From an uncultured Peptococcaceae bacterium (lineage in GTDB: Bacteria > Bacillota > Peptococcia > Peptococcales > Peptococcaceae), in the NCBI GenBank assembly GCA_949743265.1, contig CATJSX010000193.1, forward strand, positions 21,632 to 85,631: a stretch of 64,000 bases of DNA. Reading direction: 5' to 3'. Below, piece by piece: positions 44,801 to 54,025 of the stretch. A program made the position numbers and the translations under genes. Position 1 is the first letter of the stretch; every line of letters starts with the position of its first letter. The notes beneath the pieces are model-generated. The model was not told the origin of the DNA. It was given only the letters and a program-made list of their open reading frames with translations, and did no database searches.

Positions 44801-45490
44801 ATGACGAATGACGATTTGCGCTTACTTTTGGCGCAAGAAGCTGAGATGGAATATCAAGCCTTTTCGAGCAAATTGTTGCCCAACATAGCAGCGGATAAAA
44901 TTTGGGGGGTCCGTCTGCCCAAACTGCGTAATATAGCTCAAACTATTGCTAAAAATGGATGGCAAAATTATCTACTACAAGCAACAACCGATACTTTTGA
45001 AGAATTGATGTTGCAAGGTTTGGTAATTGGAGCAATAACGGCTCCACTGGAAGAAATTATGGCGCAAAGCCGACTTTTTATTGCCAAGATTGATAATTGG
45101 TCGGTTTGTGATAGTTTCTGCGCATCGCTCAAAAGCGCCCAACAATTTCCTGATCAATGGTGGCAATTTATTCAGCCTTACTTTGCCAGCAGTGAGGAAT
45201 ATCAAGTGCGTTTTGCCGTCGTTATGCTGCTTGATTATTTCATTGATGACAGCCATATTGAGCAAGTATTGCATCTTTTGGAAAGTATAGATAATCATCA
45301 GTATTACGTTCAGATGGCTGTCGCGTGGGCAATATCCATTTGCTATATTAAATTACCCACACAAACAATGCCTTTTTTGCAAGAAAACCGTTTAGATAAA
45401 TTTACCCATAATAAAGCGCTGCAAAAAATTATTGACTCTTTACGTGTTGATGCCGAAAGCAAAACGCTGATTCGTTCCTTAAAACGATAA
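44801..45490 (+). CDS. AlkD-like DNA alkylation repair protein
   Basis: A 229-residue, all-helical HEAT-repeat protein. The patterns IWGVRLPKLRNIAQTIAK, DNWSVCDSFCASLK, SEEYQVRFAVVMLLDYFI and YYVQMAVAWAISICYIKLP match AlkD-family glycosylases that excise N3/N7-alkylated purines. The Asp of the NWSVCD stretch is the family's catalytic-type residue. It is a stand-alone gene with a GAAGGGAG site. Confidence 0.9.
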   Translation: MTNDDLRLLLAQEAEMEYQAFSSKLLPNIAADKIWGVRLPKLRNIAQTIAKNGWQNYLLQATTDTFEELMLQGLVIGAITAPLEEIMAQSRLFIAKIDNWSVCDSFCASLKSAQQFPDQWWQFIQPYFASSEEYQVRFAVVMLLDYFIDDSHIEQVLHLLESIDNHQYYVQMAVAWAISICYIKLPTQTMPFLQENRLDKFTHNKALQKIIDSLRVDAESKTLIRSLKR

Positions 45491-45766
45491 TGTGATAAAA
45501 AATTGTAACCAGATTGAAAAATTTGTCGTATTGTGATTTATCTATAATCATGGTAAGCTAATAAAATAGGAATAAAATTTTCATTGAAAATTAGTCAAAC
45601 CGTTTTACTCAAAAGCAACTTATTATCTATCCTAAAATATATAAAAACTATGTTAGTTCAATTTTCGTACATCAACAGTTTGCGATGCATCAATAGAATT
45701 TGATGTCATGGTGTAGTTTTGGACTTTCACACGATAAAGAATTTCGTTTTCAAAGGAGAAAAATCA

Positions 45767-47095
45767 ATGGGCAATACTGCTGGACGTCATGTTAAGCAAA
45801 AACCGAAAGAGCGTCTGAAAAAACGTTATATTATTTTAATAGCTATTTTAATTATCATCGCTATAGGCGCTGCATTAGGCACGATTTGGTGGAAAAGCAG
45901 TGTTAAGCCGCCAGCGCGTTTGGTCAATCCCAACGATGTCAGTTTGCTACCCGAAGATATTTTAAAAGCTGAAGGGATTTATACTTTCTTAGTAGTAGGC
46001 GGCGATATGGATACCTATCATACGGATACTATCATGGTGGTATCTTTTGATACGGACAACGATAAAATCAATATTTTGAGCATACCACGCGATACTATGA
46101 GCAACGTTAAACGAAGCAATAAAAAAATTAACGGCGCTCATGCCATAGGCGGTATTGAGCAGCTGAACAAAGAAATTCAGGATTTAATCGGTTTTACACC
46201 AGATTATCATGTTGTTGTTAATTTAGAAGGCTTTATCGACTTAATTGACGCAATGGGCGGCGTAAAGATCAATGTCCCCCGTAATATGGATTATGAAGAT
46301 CCTTATCAAGATTTATCCATTCATTTAAAAAAAGGGGAACAAGTCTTAAACGGTCAGCAAGCGATGGGTTTTGTACGTTTTCGCGCCGATTACCGCAATG
46401 GTGATTTGGAACGCATTGGTGTACAGCAAATGTTTATTGCTGCTTTGGCACAGCAATTAGCCCAACCATCAACAATTACGAAATTACCAACTTTTGCTCA
46501 AATCATCAATGAAAATATGGAAACTAATTTGAGTATGGGCGAAATCATTTGGTTCGGTAAGCAGCTCATCGAAGTGGATATGAGCAATAGTTTGGAAACC
46601 TTTACTCTGCCCGGCGGCGCTCAATATGTGAATGGTATATCATATTTCATTCCCGATGGACGGCGAACTTTGACAATGATCAATGAATCGTTTAATCCTT
46701 TTGATCAGGATATTACCCGCCTGAATATCGTCAATATCAATACTGGTACAACCAGCACCACCAATAATGATAAACGCAATGAAACAACGACTGAGCAAAA
46801 TAATGATAATGGGGAACGTAACACGACATCCAGCAACAACAGCGCCTCTCAAGAGTCTAAGCCCCCAACAGTACCGGAACAACAATCACCTGATGATGAC
46901 GATACAATGGGTGAAGATATTCCTACTACTACTGAACCAAATAAAAATACCCATAACGAAGTGATTTTGGATGAATTTGGTCAGCCTTATCAATCAGATT
47001 CCCCTACGCCGACTGCTCCAGAACAGCCGACAGAAACGTTGCCTAATGATAATGAAGATAATCCGCTGAGCAATGAAGTCTTGGCTGGAGAGTAA
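45767..47095 (+). CDS. LytR-CpsA-Psr family cell-wall polymer ligase
   Basis: A 442-residue type-II membrane protein: basic start, one membrane segment (YIILIAILIIIAIGAALGTI, residues about 22-41), then the LCP catalytic domain (YHTDTIMVVSFDTDNDKINI then LSIPRDTM, with the Asp and Arg residues for pyrophosphate binding; GLYxxx-type KKINGAHAIGG) and a long Thr/Asn/Pro-rich C-terminal tail (residues about 345-442). LCP enzymes attach teichoic acid or other polymers to peptidoglycan. ATG 45767 with AAAGGAG is chosen over 45719. The tail is unusually low-complexity. Confidence 0.92.
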   Translation: MGNTAGRHVKQKPKERLKKRYIILIAILIIIAIGAALGTIWWKSSVKPPARLVNPNDVSLLPEDILKAEGIYTFLVVGGDMDTYHTDTIMVVSFDTDNDKINILSIPRDTMSNVKRSNKKINGAHAIGGIEQLNKEIQDLIGFTPDYHVVVNLEGFIDLIDAMGGVKINVPRNMDYEDPYQDLSIHLKKGEQVLNGQQAMGFVRFRADYRNGDLERIGVQQMFIAALAQQLAQPSTITKLPTFAQIINENMETNLSMGEIIWFGKQLIEVDMSNSLETFTLPGGAQYVNGISYFIPDGRRTLTMINESFNPFDQDITRLNIVNINTGTTSTTNNDKRNETTTEQNNDNGERNTTSSNNSASQESKPPTVPEQQSPDDDDTMGEDIPTTTEPNKNTHNEVILDEFGQPYQSDSPTPTAPEQPTETLPNDNEDNPLSNEVLAGE

Positions 47096-47112
47096 AATGT
47101 AGGTTGCATTTT

Positions 47113-47190
47113 AAAGACCACTGCGAATTTTGCCTAAAAGTCAGTTTTGACTAGTGGCAAATCAAATTCATCAGTGGTCTTTGTTTTTTA
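47113..47190 (+). terminator. Intrinsic terminator after the LCP gene
   Basis: AAAGACCACTG pairs with CAGTGGTCTTT across a long loop that itself contains GAATTTTGCC/GGCAAA...AATTC pairing, followed by GTTTTTT. Confidence 0.75.
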
Positions 47191-47239
47191 TTACTTTATC
47201 ACGAAAGAGAAGTCCTATTACGGAAAGGTGAGATTAACG

Positions 47240-48172
47240 TTGGACATTAGAACAATTCGGTATTTTATTAAAACTGTTCAACTTGGTTCTATCAATAAAG
47301 CTGCACAAGAGTTCTACATGAATCATCAAAACTTAGGAAAAAAATTAGCCAATTTGGAAAAGGAATTGGGTATTATCCTTTTACAGCGTTCAAAAACAGG
47401 GATATCCTTGACCAAAAATGGAGAAGTTTTGTACGAAAAATTTCTTAAACTGGATAGTCTAGCCGAAGATATAGAGCGTTATGCTCAAACAGCAAGTGAT
47501 AATCAAAAACAACGTCAAAAACAGGCTGTCAATTTGGTGATTATATTACCCAACTCTATCTTCCCCAAAAAAGTATCTAAAGCAATTCTTGATATGGAAA
47601 ATCGTTTTCCAGAAAGCAATATTACAGTTATGGAATCATCTTTAGAAAAAACTGTAAAAAAAATCTATGAAACAGAAAATGCCTTTGCTAATGTAGTTCT
47701 TCCCATAAATAAATCCTATACGCTGCCGAATGACCTTGCTGTTTGGAAAGAAAAAAAGCACCAATTAGTGGCTTACGCTCCGAAAAATATTTTGCAAAAG
47801 AAAGAATTAGAGATGCAAGAATTCTTATCGTTGCCGCTTGCCTTATACGGTAATACGGACAATATAACAGAGAATTTTACCTATCAACAACTGCTACCAT
47901 ATGGGCAGCCACACATCAAGCATTATAGCACCAACTATGTCAATTTCTGTGACTTAATGTATACGCAAAAGTATGTCACTTTAGGATGGTATAAAAAACA
48001 GATTAAATATTACGCTGGAGATACTTTTAGCGAATTTATGCTTAATGGAGATGTTATGCAGACGATCCCTATAAAACACAAAGGCAAAAATATTACCGCA
48101 AAGGTGCTTTGGATCAGTCGAAAAGATATTGGAATCAGACCTGAAATTGAATATTTGATTAAAATACTATAA
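47240..48172 (+). CDS. LysR-type transcriptional regulator (LysR5), module E
   Basis: A 310-residue LysR protein starting at a TTG (47240) with a GAAAGGTGAG site nine bases upstream; the ATG at 47147 would begin inside the preceding terminator. The helix-turn-helix is GSINKAAQEFYMNHQNLGKK (residues about 17-36). It lies directly upstream of, and on the same strand as, hydrolases 5 and 6, with 208 nt between, and is the likely regulator of that module. Confidence 0.88.
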   Translation: MDIRTIRYFIKTVQLGSINKAAQEFYMNHQNLGKKLANLEKELGIILLQRSKTGISLTKNGEVLYEKFLKLDSLAEDIERYAQTASDNQKQRQKQAVNLVIILPNSIFPKKVSKAILDMENRFPESNITVMESSLEKTVKKIYETENAFANVVLPINKSYTLPNDLAVWKEKKHQLVAYAPKNILQKKELEMQEFLSLPLALYGNTDNITENFTYQQLLPYGQPHIKHYSTNYVNFCDLMYTQKYVTLGWYKKQIKYYAGDTFSEFMLNGDVMQTIPIKHKGKNITAKVLWISRKDIGIRPEIEYLIKIL

Positions 48173-48237
48173 AAAATATACTTCAATGTTGAAACAATTT
48201 GATGCAAGATGAAGAAGAGATGCAAAATTTTGCACTC

Positions 48238-48265
48238 TTGTTCGTCTTGCATTTTCTTTTATAAT
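48238..48265 (+). promoter_or_regulatory. Promoter before hydrolase 5
   Basis: TTGTTC (48238-48243), 16 bp, then TATAAT (48260-48265) match a sigma-A promoter. Immediately downstream is TATAAAGTATAAACAATAAA, sharing the TATAAAC core seen before hydrolases 1 and 3, a possible regulator site. Confidence 0.55.
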
Positions 48266-48380
48266 GAATATATAAAGTATAAACAATAAATGAATTGCTT
48301 CTATGGGAAACATCTATCAGTGATGAATGAGCGCTCACATCACGAAAGGAGTATGACCATATGAGAAAGGGGAATATGAA

Positions 48381-50402
48381 ATGACGAATAACAACGCTTT
48401 AAGTAATAAAGTATTAGTGCTTGGCGTAGATGGCTTAGATCCTAAGTTGACCAACAAATACATTGAGGAAGGAATTATGCCTAACACGAAAAAGTTGATC
48501 GAATTAGGTGCTAGCCGCGAAGATTTAAAAATGATTGGTGGCCAGCCAACGGTAACGCCCCCAATGTGGACGACTCTAGCGACAGGTACCAATCCTTGCA
48601 CGCATGGTATTACCGAATATTATAGTAACACCCACGAACGGTTGGATGTTTTGTTGTACAATTTTGATTCTACCAAATGTAAAGCAGAACAAATGTGGAA
48701 TGTTTCCGCTGAAGCTGGAAAGAAAACGTTAGTATGGCATTGGCCAGGCTCTTCTTGGCCACCTAGCAGCGAGAGTCCTAATTTAAGCGTCATAGACGGT
48801 ACACAACCTGGCGGTATCAACTGTGGCGTAGCAGAAGTTGATGCTGAAAAAATCATCGTTGCCAGTGAAAAAACAGAAGAAAGCAAATATGCGACAAAAG
48901 CAGCCTCTGATAGTAAAATACCTTGCTTCATTCCAGGCATGGAAATAGAAAGTCATGAAGGGCTAACTACCAGTTACGATAAAGTACATGCTCAAGAAGT
49001 CACAGGCATTGGCATCACCAGCGAAGAGTCTTATCATAATTTATCCGATACCCCTTTCGATATTTGCTATTCTCCATTAAAAGATGCTACTGGTTGGGCG
49101 ATAGAGATCCCAGAGGGCGCTAAAGAATTTACGGTATTACATTCTGCAGGCAAAATCAGACGTATTTGCTTATTGCTGAAGAATGAACAAAATGTTTATG
49201 ACAAAGTCGTCATGTACAAAAATAAAAAAAGTAAAGATATCATCGCTGAAGCCAAATTAGATGTTTTTGTTCATGATGTGATTGATGAAGCCTATGTTGG
49301 CGAGGAAAAACGCTTGGTCAACCGAAATATGAGATTGTTAGAAGTTGCAGAAGACGGCTCCATGTTAAAAATGTGGATTTCAGCAGGAATGGATTTTAGC
49401 AACGATACGTTATGGCATCCTAAAACCTTATTAAAAACGATTGTGGATAACGTCGGCTATCCCCAACCAATTTGTACCACTGCTGGCTCCGACCCAACAT
49501 TAATTACTAAATGTGTTAATGCCAATTGGACTTCGGCTGCTGAATGGAATGCAAAATCCATCAAATACTTAATTGCACATGAAAATTATGAAGTGGTTTT
49601 CTCTCATTTTCATAATGTAGATTTGCAAGGCCATTTGTTGGTGAAATTCTTATACGAAGGAAGCGATAAATTAAGTGCCGATGTTTACCAGAAATTATTT
49701 AGAGACGTATATATCCAAACAGACTACTATATTGGTCAATTTTTGGAATTGCTCGATAAAAACTGGACAATTTTGTTAGTCAGCGATCATGGGCAAGTTT
49801 GTCCTGAACATGGTAGAACAGATTTTTTATGCGGAACGAATGCTGTCAATGCCATTTATTTTGAAAAATGGGGTTACTTGACTTTGAAACGTGATGAAAA
49901 TGGCAATCGTCTCCATGAAATTGATTGGGAAAAAACCGTTGCTGTGCCCGTTCGTCTAAATGAAGTATATATCAACTTAAGGGGAAGAAATCCTCATGGT
50001 ATTGTCAATCCGAAAGATAAATATGAACTCGAAGAAAAAATCATGACCGATATGTATCAATTACAACATGAAAAAACAGGTCATCGTGTAATTTCTGTGG
50101 CCTTACGTAATGAGGACGCTATTTTATTAGGCATGGGTGGTCCAGAATGTGGCGATATTGTGTACTTTGTCGCTGAAGGTTATACCGACGATCATGGCGA
50201 TTCTCTCTCCACTATGTATGGTACCAATGATACTTGCGTTTCTTCAATTTTTGTCGCAGCAGGTATTGGTATTAAGAAAAATTACAAAACAACAAGACAA
50301 ATCAAACATATTGATGTAACACCTACTGTTGCTTCATTACTTGGTTTAAGAATGCCAAGAGAATGCGAAGGGGCACCAGTTTATCAGATTTTGGAAGACT
50401 AA
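48381..50402 (+). CDS. Alkaline-phosphatase-superfamily phosphohydrolase (hydrolase 5, module E)
   Basis: A 673-residue cytoplasmic paralogue. VLGVDGLDP (Asp17), PTVTPPMWTTLATGTNP (Thr59), SHFHNVDLQGH, SDHGQVCPEHG and DHGDSLST are all intact. The insert region has LHSAGKIRRICLLLKNEQN and YDKVVMYKNKKSK. It is most like hydrolase 2. A GGGGAA site precedes the ATG at the right spacing. Hydrolase 6 starts 36 nt later on the same strand and the two share permease 5. The differing loop after the nucleophile (TEYYSNTHERLD) suggests a different substrate preference from hydrolase 6. Confidence 0.8.
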   Translation: MTNNNALSNKVLVLGVDGLDPKLTNKYIEEGIMPNTKKLIELGASREDLKMIGGQPTVTPPMWTTLATGTNPCTHGITEYYSNTHERLDVLLYNFDSTKCKAEQMWNVSAEAGKKTLVWHWPGSSWPPSSESPNLSVIDGTQPGGINCGVAEVDAEKIIVASEKTEESKYATKAASDSKIPCFIPGMEIESHEGLTTSYDKVHAQEVTGIGITSEESYHNLSDTPFDICYSPLKDATGWAIEIPEGAKEFTVLHSAGKIRRICLLLKNEQNVYDKVVMYKNKKSKDIIAEAKLDVFVHDVIDEAYVGEEKRLVNRNMRLLEVAEDGSMLKMWISAGMDFSNDTLWHPKTLLKTIVDNVGYPQPICTTAGSDPTLITKCVNANWTSAAEWNAKSIKYLIAHENYEVVFSHFHNVDLQGHLLVKFLYEGSDKLSADVYQKLFRDVYIQTDYYIGQFLELLDKNWTILLVSDHGQVCPEHGRTDFLCGTNAVNAIYFEKWGYLTLKRDENGNRLHEIDWEKTVAVPVRLNEVYINLRGRNPHGIVNPKDKYELEEKIMTDMYQLQHEKTGHRVISVALRNEDAILLGMGGPECGDIVYFVAEGYTDDHGDSLSTMYGTNDTCVSSIFVAAGIGIKKNYKTTRQIKHIDVTPTVASLLGLRMPRECEGAPVYQILED

Positions 50403-50438
50403 TTTTGCAATGAAAAACCAAGTCAGGAGTGATTTTTA

Positions 50439-52460
50439 ATGGAAAGAAAAGCGTTAGCCGATAAAATTTTAGTATTAGGGATTGATGGGATGGATCCTCG
50501 CAAGACAAGAAAATTTGTTGACGAAGGCATCATGCCCAATACCGCAAAATTGATTAGCATGGGTGCTCAGCGGCACGATTTAACCATGTTGGGTGGGGTA
50601 CCCACCATTACGCCACCTATGTGGGCAACCTTGGCTACTGGGGCAAGTCCCATGGTGCACGGAATTACCGACTTTTTTTTGCAAGTGCCAGGGAAATTAG
50701 ATGAATATTGTTATGGTATGCATTCTGAATCATGTCATGCGGAACAAATCTGGAATGTTACAGCAGAAATGGGCAAGAAAACATTAGTATGGCATTGGCC
50801 TAGTGCTGCTTGGCCGCCATCTTCAGATAGTGAAAACTTGCATGTTGTCGATGGCTCTAGCCCTGGTGGGGTAAATATGAGCACCGCACAAGTTGATGCA
50901 GAAATGATTTTATTCGCCAGCAAAAATGCAGATGGCATCACCTTTGTGCCTAATGCTGGTAGTGACGCTGGGGTACCTTGTGTAGTAACCGACTTAAAAA
51001 CGGTTGATGAAGATAAAACGAAAAAGAAAGCAAAAGAAGCCAAAGCAGATACAGTACTCAATAACTATATTTTAAAGCCAGACGATGGCCAAATGGTCAG
51101 CCGTTACAGAGGCTATGATATGTCGCTTTCTACCATTAAACCGGCGCAAGGCTGGGAAGAAGCACCAGAAGGTGCTTTGGAATTTGTCTTATTATTAGCC
51201 AAAGGCTTGCTTCGCCGCGTTGGTTTAATCTTAAAAAATGAGGAAGGCAAATACGATAGAGTTGCTATTTATAAAAATAAAAAAGAAACACAGCCGCTTT
51301 ATGTTTTGGAAAATGAAAAGTATGTTGTTGGCATTATTGATGATACGTACAAAGACAATACGCTGGTAAAAGCTAATTGCAATATGCGCTTAATGGATTT
51401 GGAAGAAGACGGAAGCAAATTTAAACTGTATGTATCACCAACTATGGACATCATGATGGATTCTTTCTGGTCACCAAAAAGCTTGTATAAAATGATCACA
51501 GAAAATATTGGCTATCCTACCCCAACTTCTATGATTTATGGCAAGGATATCACAACGAAGAAAAAAACCATGCTGGAAAGTTGGCGTGCAAGTGCCGATT
51601 GGCAAGCAGGCGCTTTGAATTATTTAATGGAAAACGAGGGGTATGAAGTGGTCTTTTCCCATTTCCACAATGTAGACTTAGAAGGCCATACGTATTTAAC
51701 CTTTATTCCAGATGGCACGGAAAAAGTTTCAATAGAAGAGTATCTGGAATTTTCCGAGCTTATTTATCGCCAAACTGATGAGTATATTGGGAAATTTATG
51801 CACTTCTTAGATGAAGGCTGGACCATCATCATTGTATCAGACCATGCTTTGATATCACCGAAACATGGCGCACGGTTTATGGGCGATAGTACGGGAGTAA
51901 ACATTCGCATCATGCAAGAATTGGGATTATGTGATATTAAACGCGATGAAAATGACAATGAACTGCGGGAAATGGATTGGAGCAAAACGAAAGCTGTCGC
52001 TTGTCGTGGCAATCATATCTATATTAACGTAAAAGGCAAATATCCTCATGGTATTGTAGAGCCAGAAGATCAATTCGAAGTGGAAGAAGAAGTCATGACG
52101 AAGCTATATGGCTATAAAGACAAAGTTACGGGACATCGTATTATCGCTTTGGCTTTGCGCAATCGTGATGCGGTACTTTTAGGCTTAGCTGGTCCTGAAG
52201 CGGGAGACATTATTTACTTTATGGCAGAAGGCTACAATTATGAACATGGTGATTCCCTCTCTACTGCATTAGGGGAAGGTGACACTTCTGTTTCACCTAT
52301 CTTTATCGCAGCTGGAAAAGGCTTCAAGAAGGGGTACGAAACCGATCGCTATATTCGTGAAGTTGACCTTGCTCCAACGGTTTCCGTATTGGCTGGCGTT
52401 AGATTCCCTAAAAATTGCGAAGGGGCACCCGCTTATCAGATTTTTGAAGAAGAACTTTAA
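50439..52460 (+). CDS. Alkaline-phosphatase-superfamily phosphohydrolase (hydrolase 6, module E)
   Basis: A 673-residue paralogue directly after hydrolase 5. Motifs: VLGIDGMDP (Asp16), PTITPPMWATLATGASP (Thr58), SHFHNVDLEGH, SDHALISPKHG and EHGDSLST. Relative to hydrolase 5 it has SPKHG in place of CPEHG and a Lys-rich stretch (DEDKTKKKAKEAKADT, residues about 190-205). By eye it is closer to hydrolase 4 than to its tandem neighbour, so the pair is not a recent duplication. AGGAG precedes the ATG. A perfect hairpin follows the gene before permease 5. Confidence 0.8.
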   Translation: MERKALADKILVLGIDGMDPRKTRKFVDEGIMPNTAKLISMGAQRHDLTMLGGVPTITPPMWATLATGASPMVHGITDFFLQVPGKLDEYCYGMHSESCHAEQIWNVTAEMGKKTLVWHWPSAAWPPSSDSENLHVVDGSSPGGVNMSTAQVDAEMILFASKNADGITFVPNAGSDAGVPCVVTDLKTVDEDKTKKKAKEAKADTVLNNYILKPDDGQMVSRYRGYDMSLSTIKPAQGWEEAPEGALEFVLLLAKGLLRRVGLILKNEEGKYDRVAIYKNKKETQPLYVLENEKYVVGIIDDTYKDNTLVKANCNMRLMDLEEDGSKFKLYVSPTMDIMMDSFWSPKSLYKMITENIGYPTPTSMIYGKDITTKKKTMLESWRASADWQAGALNYLMENEGYEVVFSHFHNVDLEGHTYLTFIPDGTEKVSIEEYLEFSELIYRQTDEYIGKFMHFLDEGWTIIIVSDHALISPKHGARFMGDSTGVNIRIMQELGLCDIKRDENDNELREMDWSKTKAVACRGNHIYINVKGKYPHGIVEPEDQFEVEEEVMTKLYGYKDKVTGHRIIALALRNRDAVLLGLAGPEAGDIIYFMAEGYNYEHGDSLSTALGEGDTSVSPIFIAAGKGFKKGYETDRYIREVDLAPTVSVLAGVRFPKNCEGAPAYQIFEEEL

Positions 52461-52476
52461 GAAGCGTTAGACGGCA

Positions 52477-52510
52477 AAGTTACTGCCTGATAAAGTGCAG
52501 GCAGTAACTT
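52477..52510 (+). promoter_or_regulatory. Stem-loop between hydrolase 6 and permease 5
   Basis: AAGTTACTGCCTG and CAGGCAGTAACTT are perfect 13-bp complements with an 8-nt loop. Only CCTT follows, so it is at best a leaky terminator. It ends 34 nt before the permease start. Confidence 0.7.
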
Positions 52511-52544
52511 CCTTATACAATTATCCGAAAAGGTGGTTATCATT

Positions 52545-53927
52545 ATGAAAACTTTAGATAGGAAAGCTCTAATACAATGGGCACTTGCGCTAGTTGTATC
52601 GCTTTCGGTGCTGTTACTTCCAGAAACAGAAGTTTTTACAGGACAATTAAAAGTATATTTGACCATTACCCTTTTAGCAATCTTTATGTTTGCGTTTGAA
52701 CTTATGGATAGTTTTATCGTTGCTGTTGGTTTACCAGTAGCTTATATTGTCTTTAAATTAACCGATGCTGCTACCGCTTTTGGCAGTTCTTGGGCTAACA
52801 CGGCGGTTTGGATGATGTTAGGGTCAATGCTTTTGGGAAACTGTTTGGAAGAAACGGGTTTCTTGAAAAGATTTTGTTACTGGTTATTACTGAAATCAAA
52901 AGGTCATTTTACCAGACTGATTTGGGCGTATTTCATTGCCGGTATTGTGGCGAATTATGCGATTTCTTCTGGAGGAATTGTCTTATTCTGTTTATTGTCA
53001 TATAGTATGATTCGCGGGTTCGGTTTTGAAAAACATTCTAATGAAGCAGCTATTTTAATGTGTATGGCATATTTTGTGGGGAATTCTTTGCCAGTATGTT
53101 TGTCTTATGGACTACAAATTGATATGTATATGAATATTGGTAAAAATTTCATTCCAGATCTTAGTTTAGGCTGGTTAGAATATGCTTTTTACAATTTAGC
53201 CTTTTTGCCGTATATGATTTTGGTGGTTTGGGTCATGTATCGCTTCATTTTTAAACCAAAACAAAAGCATTTCGATGTTGATGTTATTAAAGCAGAGTAT
53301 GATGCTTTAGGCAAAGTGACAACAAATGAGAAAAAAGCTATTGTGATTACACTTTGTGCTTTATTTGCTTTAATATTTAATGCACAAATTGGTCTTGCTG
53401 TAGCATGGATATTTATAATCGCTGGCGTCGTTTGCTTCTTGCCGGGAATCAATATTGGTAATCAAAAAGCGATCAAGCAAGTCAATTATTCTTTCCTATT
53501 TTTTATGGCAGGTTGTTTAAGTATTGGTACAGTAGGGATGAATTTAGGTGTTGCAGAAGTTTTAAAACCATATCTAGCAACAATTATGGATGGCGGCGTC
53601 TATAAAGCAGGCATCTTCTTATGGCTCCTAGCCTTTGTTCTTAATAAGATCATGACACCATTAGCAGCAGGCGCAGCCTTTGCTCCTATTGTTGCACAAA
53701 TATGTGCTAGTACTGGCATCAATCCTGTGCCGTTCTTCTTAATTATGTGCAACTGTTTTGATAATGTACTATTCCCTTATGAATCAGCACCTGCTCTGCA
53801 AACATACGCTTTTGGTATGATTTCTATGCGACAGTTTATCAAAATGATGGGCGTTAAAACAATAATCAATTTTATTTGGATAATTGTCATCATGGTGCCA
53901 TATTGGACTATTCTTGGTTTGTTTTAA
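52545..53927 (+). CDS. DASS/SLC13-like anion permease, divergent subtype (permease 5, module E)
   Basis: A 460-residue permease of about 11-12 helices. It lacks the ITPLGM start of permeases 1-4 and instead resembles the wider DASS group (FELMDSFIVAVGLPVAYIVF, then GSSWANTAVWMMLGSMLLG). Near the C-terminus is the binding-loop motif NVLFPYESAPALQTYAFGM. It is the only permease for two hydrolases. ATG 52545 follows AAAGGTGG; a GTG at 52533 lies inside that site. It probably imports the common substrate class of hydrolases 5 and 6. An IS200 remnant follows. Confidence 0.75.
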   Translation: MKTLDRKALIQWALALVVSLSVLLLPETEVFTGQLKVYLTITLLAIFMFAFELMDSFIVAVGLPVAYIVFKLTDAATAFGSSWANTAVWMMLGSMLLGNCLEETGFLKRFCYWLLLKSKGHFTRLIWAYFIAGIVANYAISSGGIVLFCLLSYSMIRGFGFEKHSNEAAILMCMAYFVGNSLPVCLSYGLQIDMYMNIGKNFIPDLSLGWLEYAFYNLAFLPYMILVVWVMYRFIFKPKQKHFDVDVIKAEYDALGKVTTNEKKAIVITLCALFALIFNAQIGLAVAWIFIIAGVVCFLPGINIGNQKAIKQVNYSFLFFMAGCLSIGTVGMNLGVAEVLKPYLATIMDGGVYKAGIFLWLLAFVLNKIMTPLAAGAAFAPIVAQICASTGINPVPFFLIMCNCFDNVLFPYESAPALQTYAFGMISMRQFIKMMGVKTIINFIWIIVIMVPYWTILGLF

Positions 53928-54025
53928 ATGATCAGCATAATATTTTCGACTATCAAAAATATTACCTATTCATTTTACGCTCAATATTTTATTTCCAAAT
54001 AGTGCATAAATGTTCAAATGCATTA

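Noticed and set aside
2824..52460. Hydrolases as sulfatases or as cofactor-independent phosphoglycerate mutases
   Set aside because: Sulfatases need a Cys or Ser converted to formylglycine (C/S-x-P-x-R), and phosphoglycerate mutase uses a Ser; here the aligned nucleophile is Thr in (T/S)-(V/I)-T-P-P, as in phosphodiesterase/phosphonate hydrolase members.
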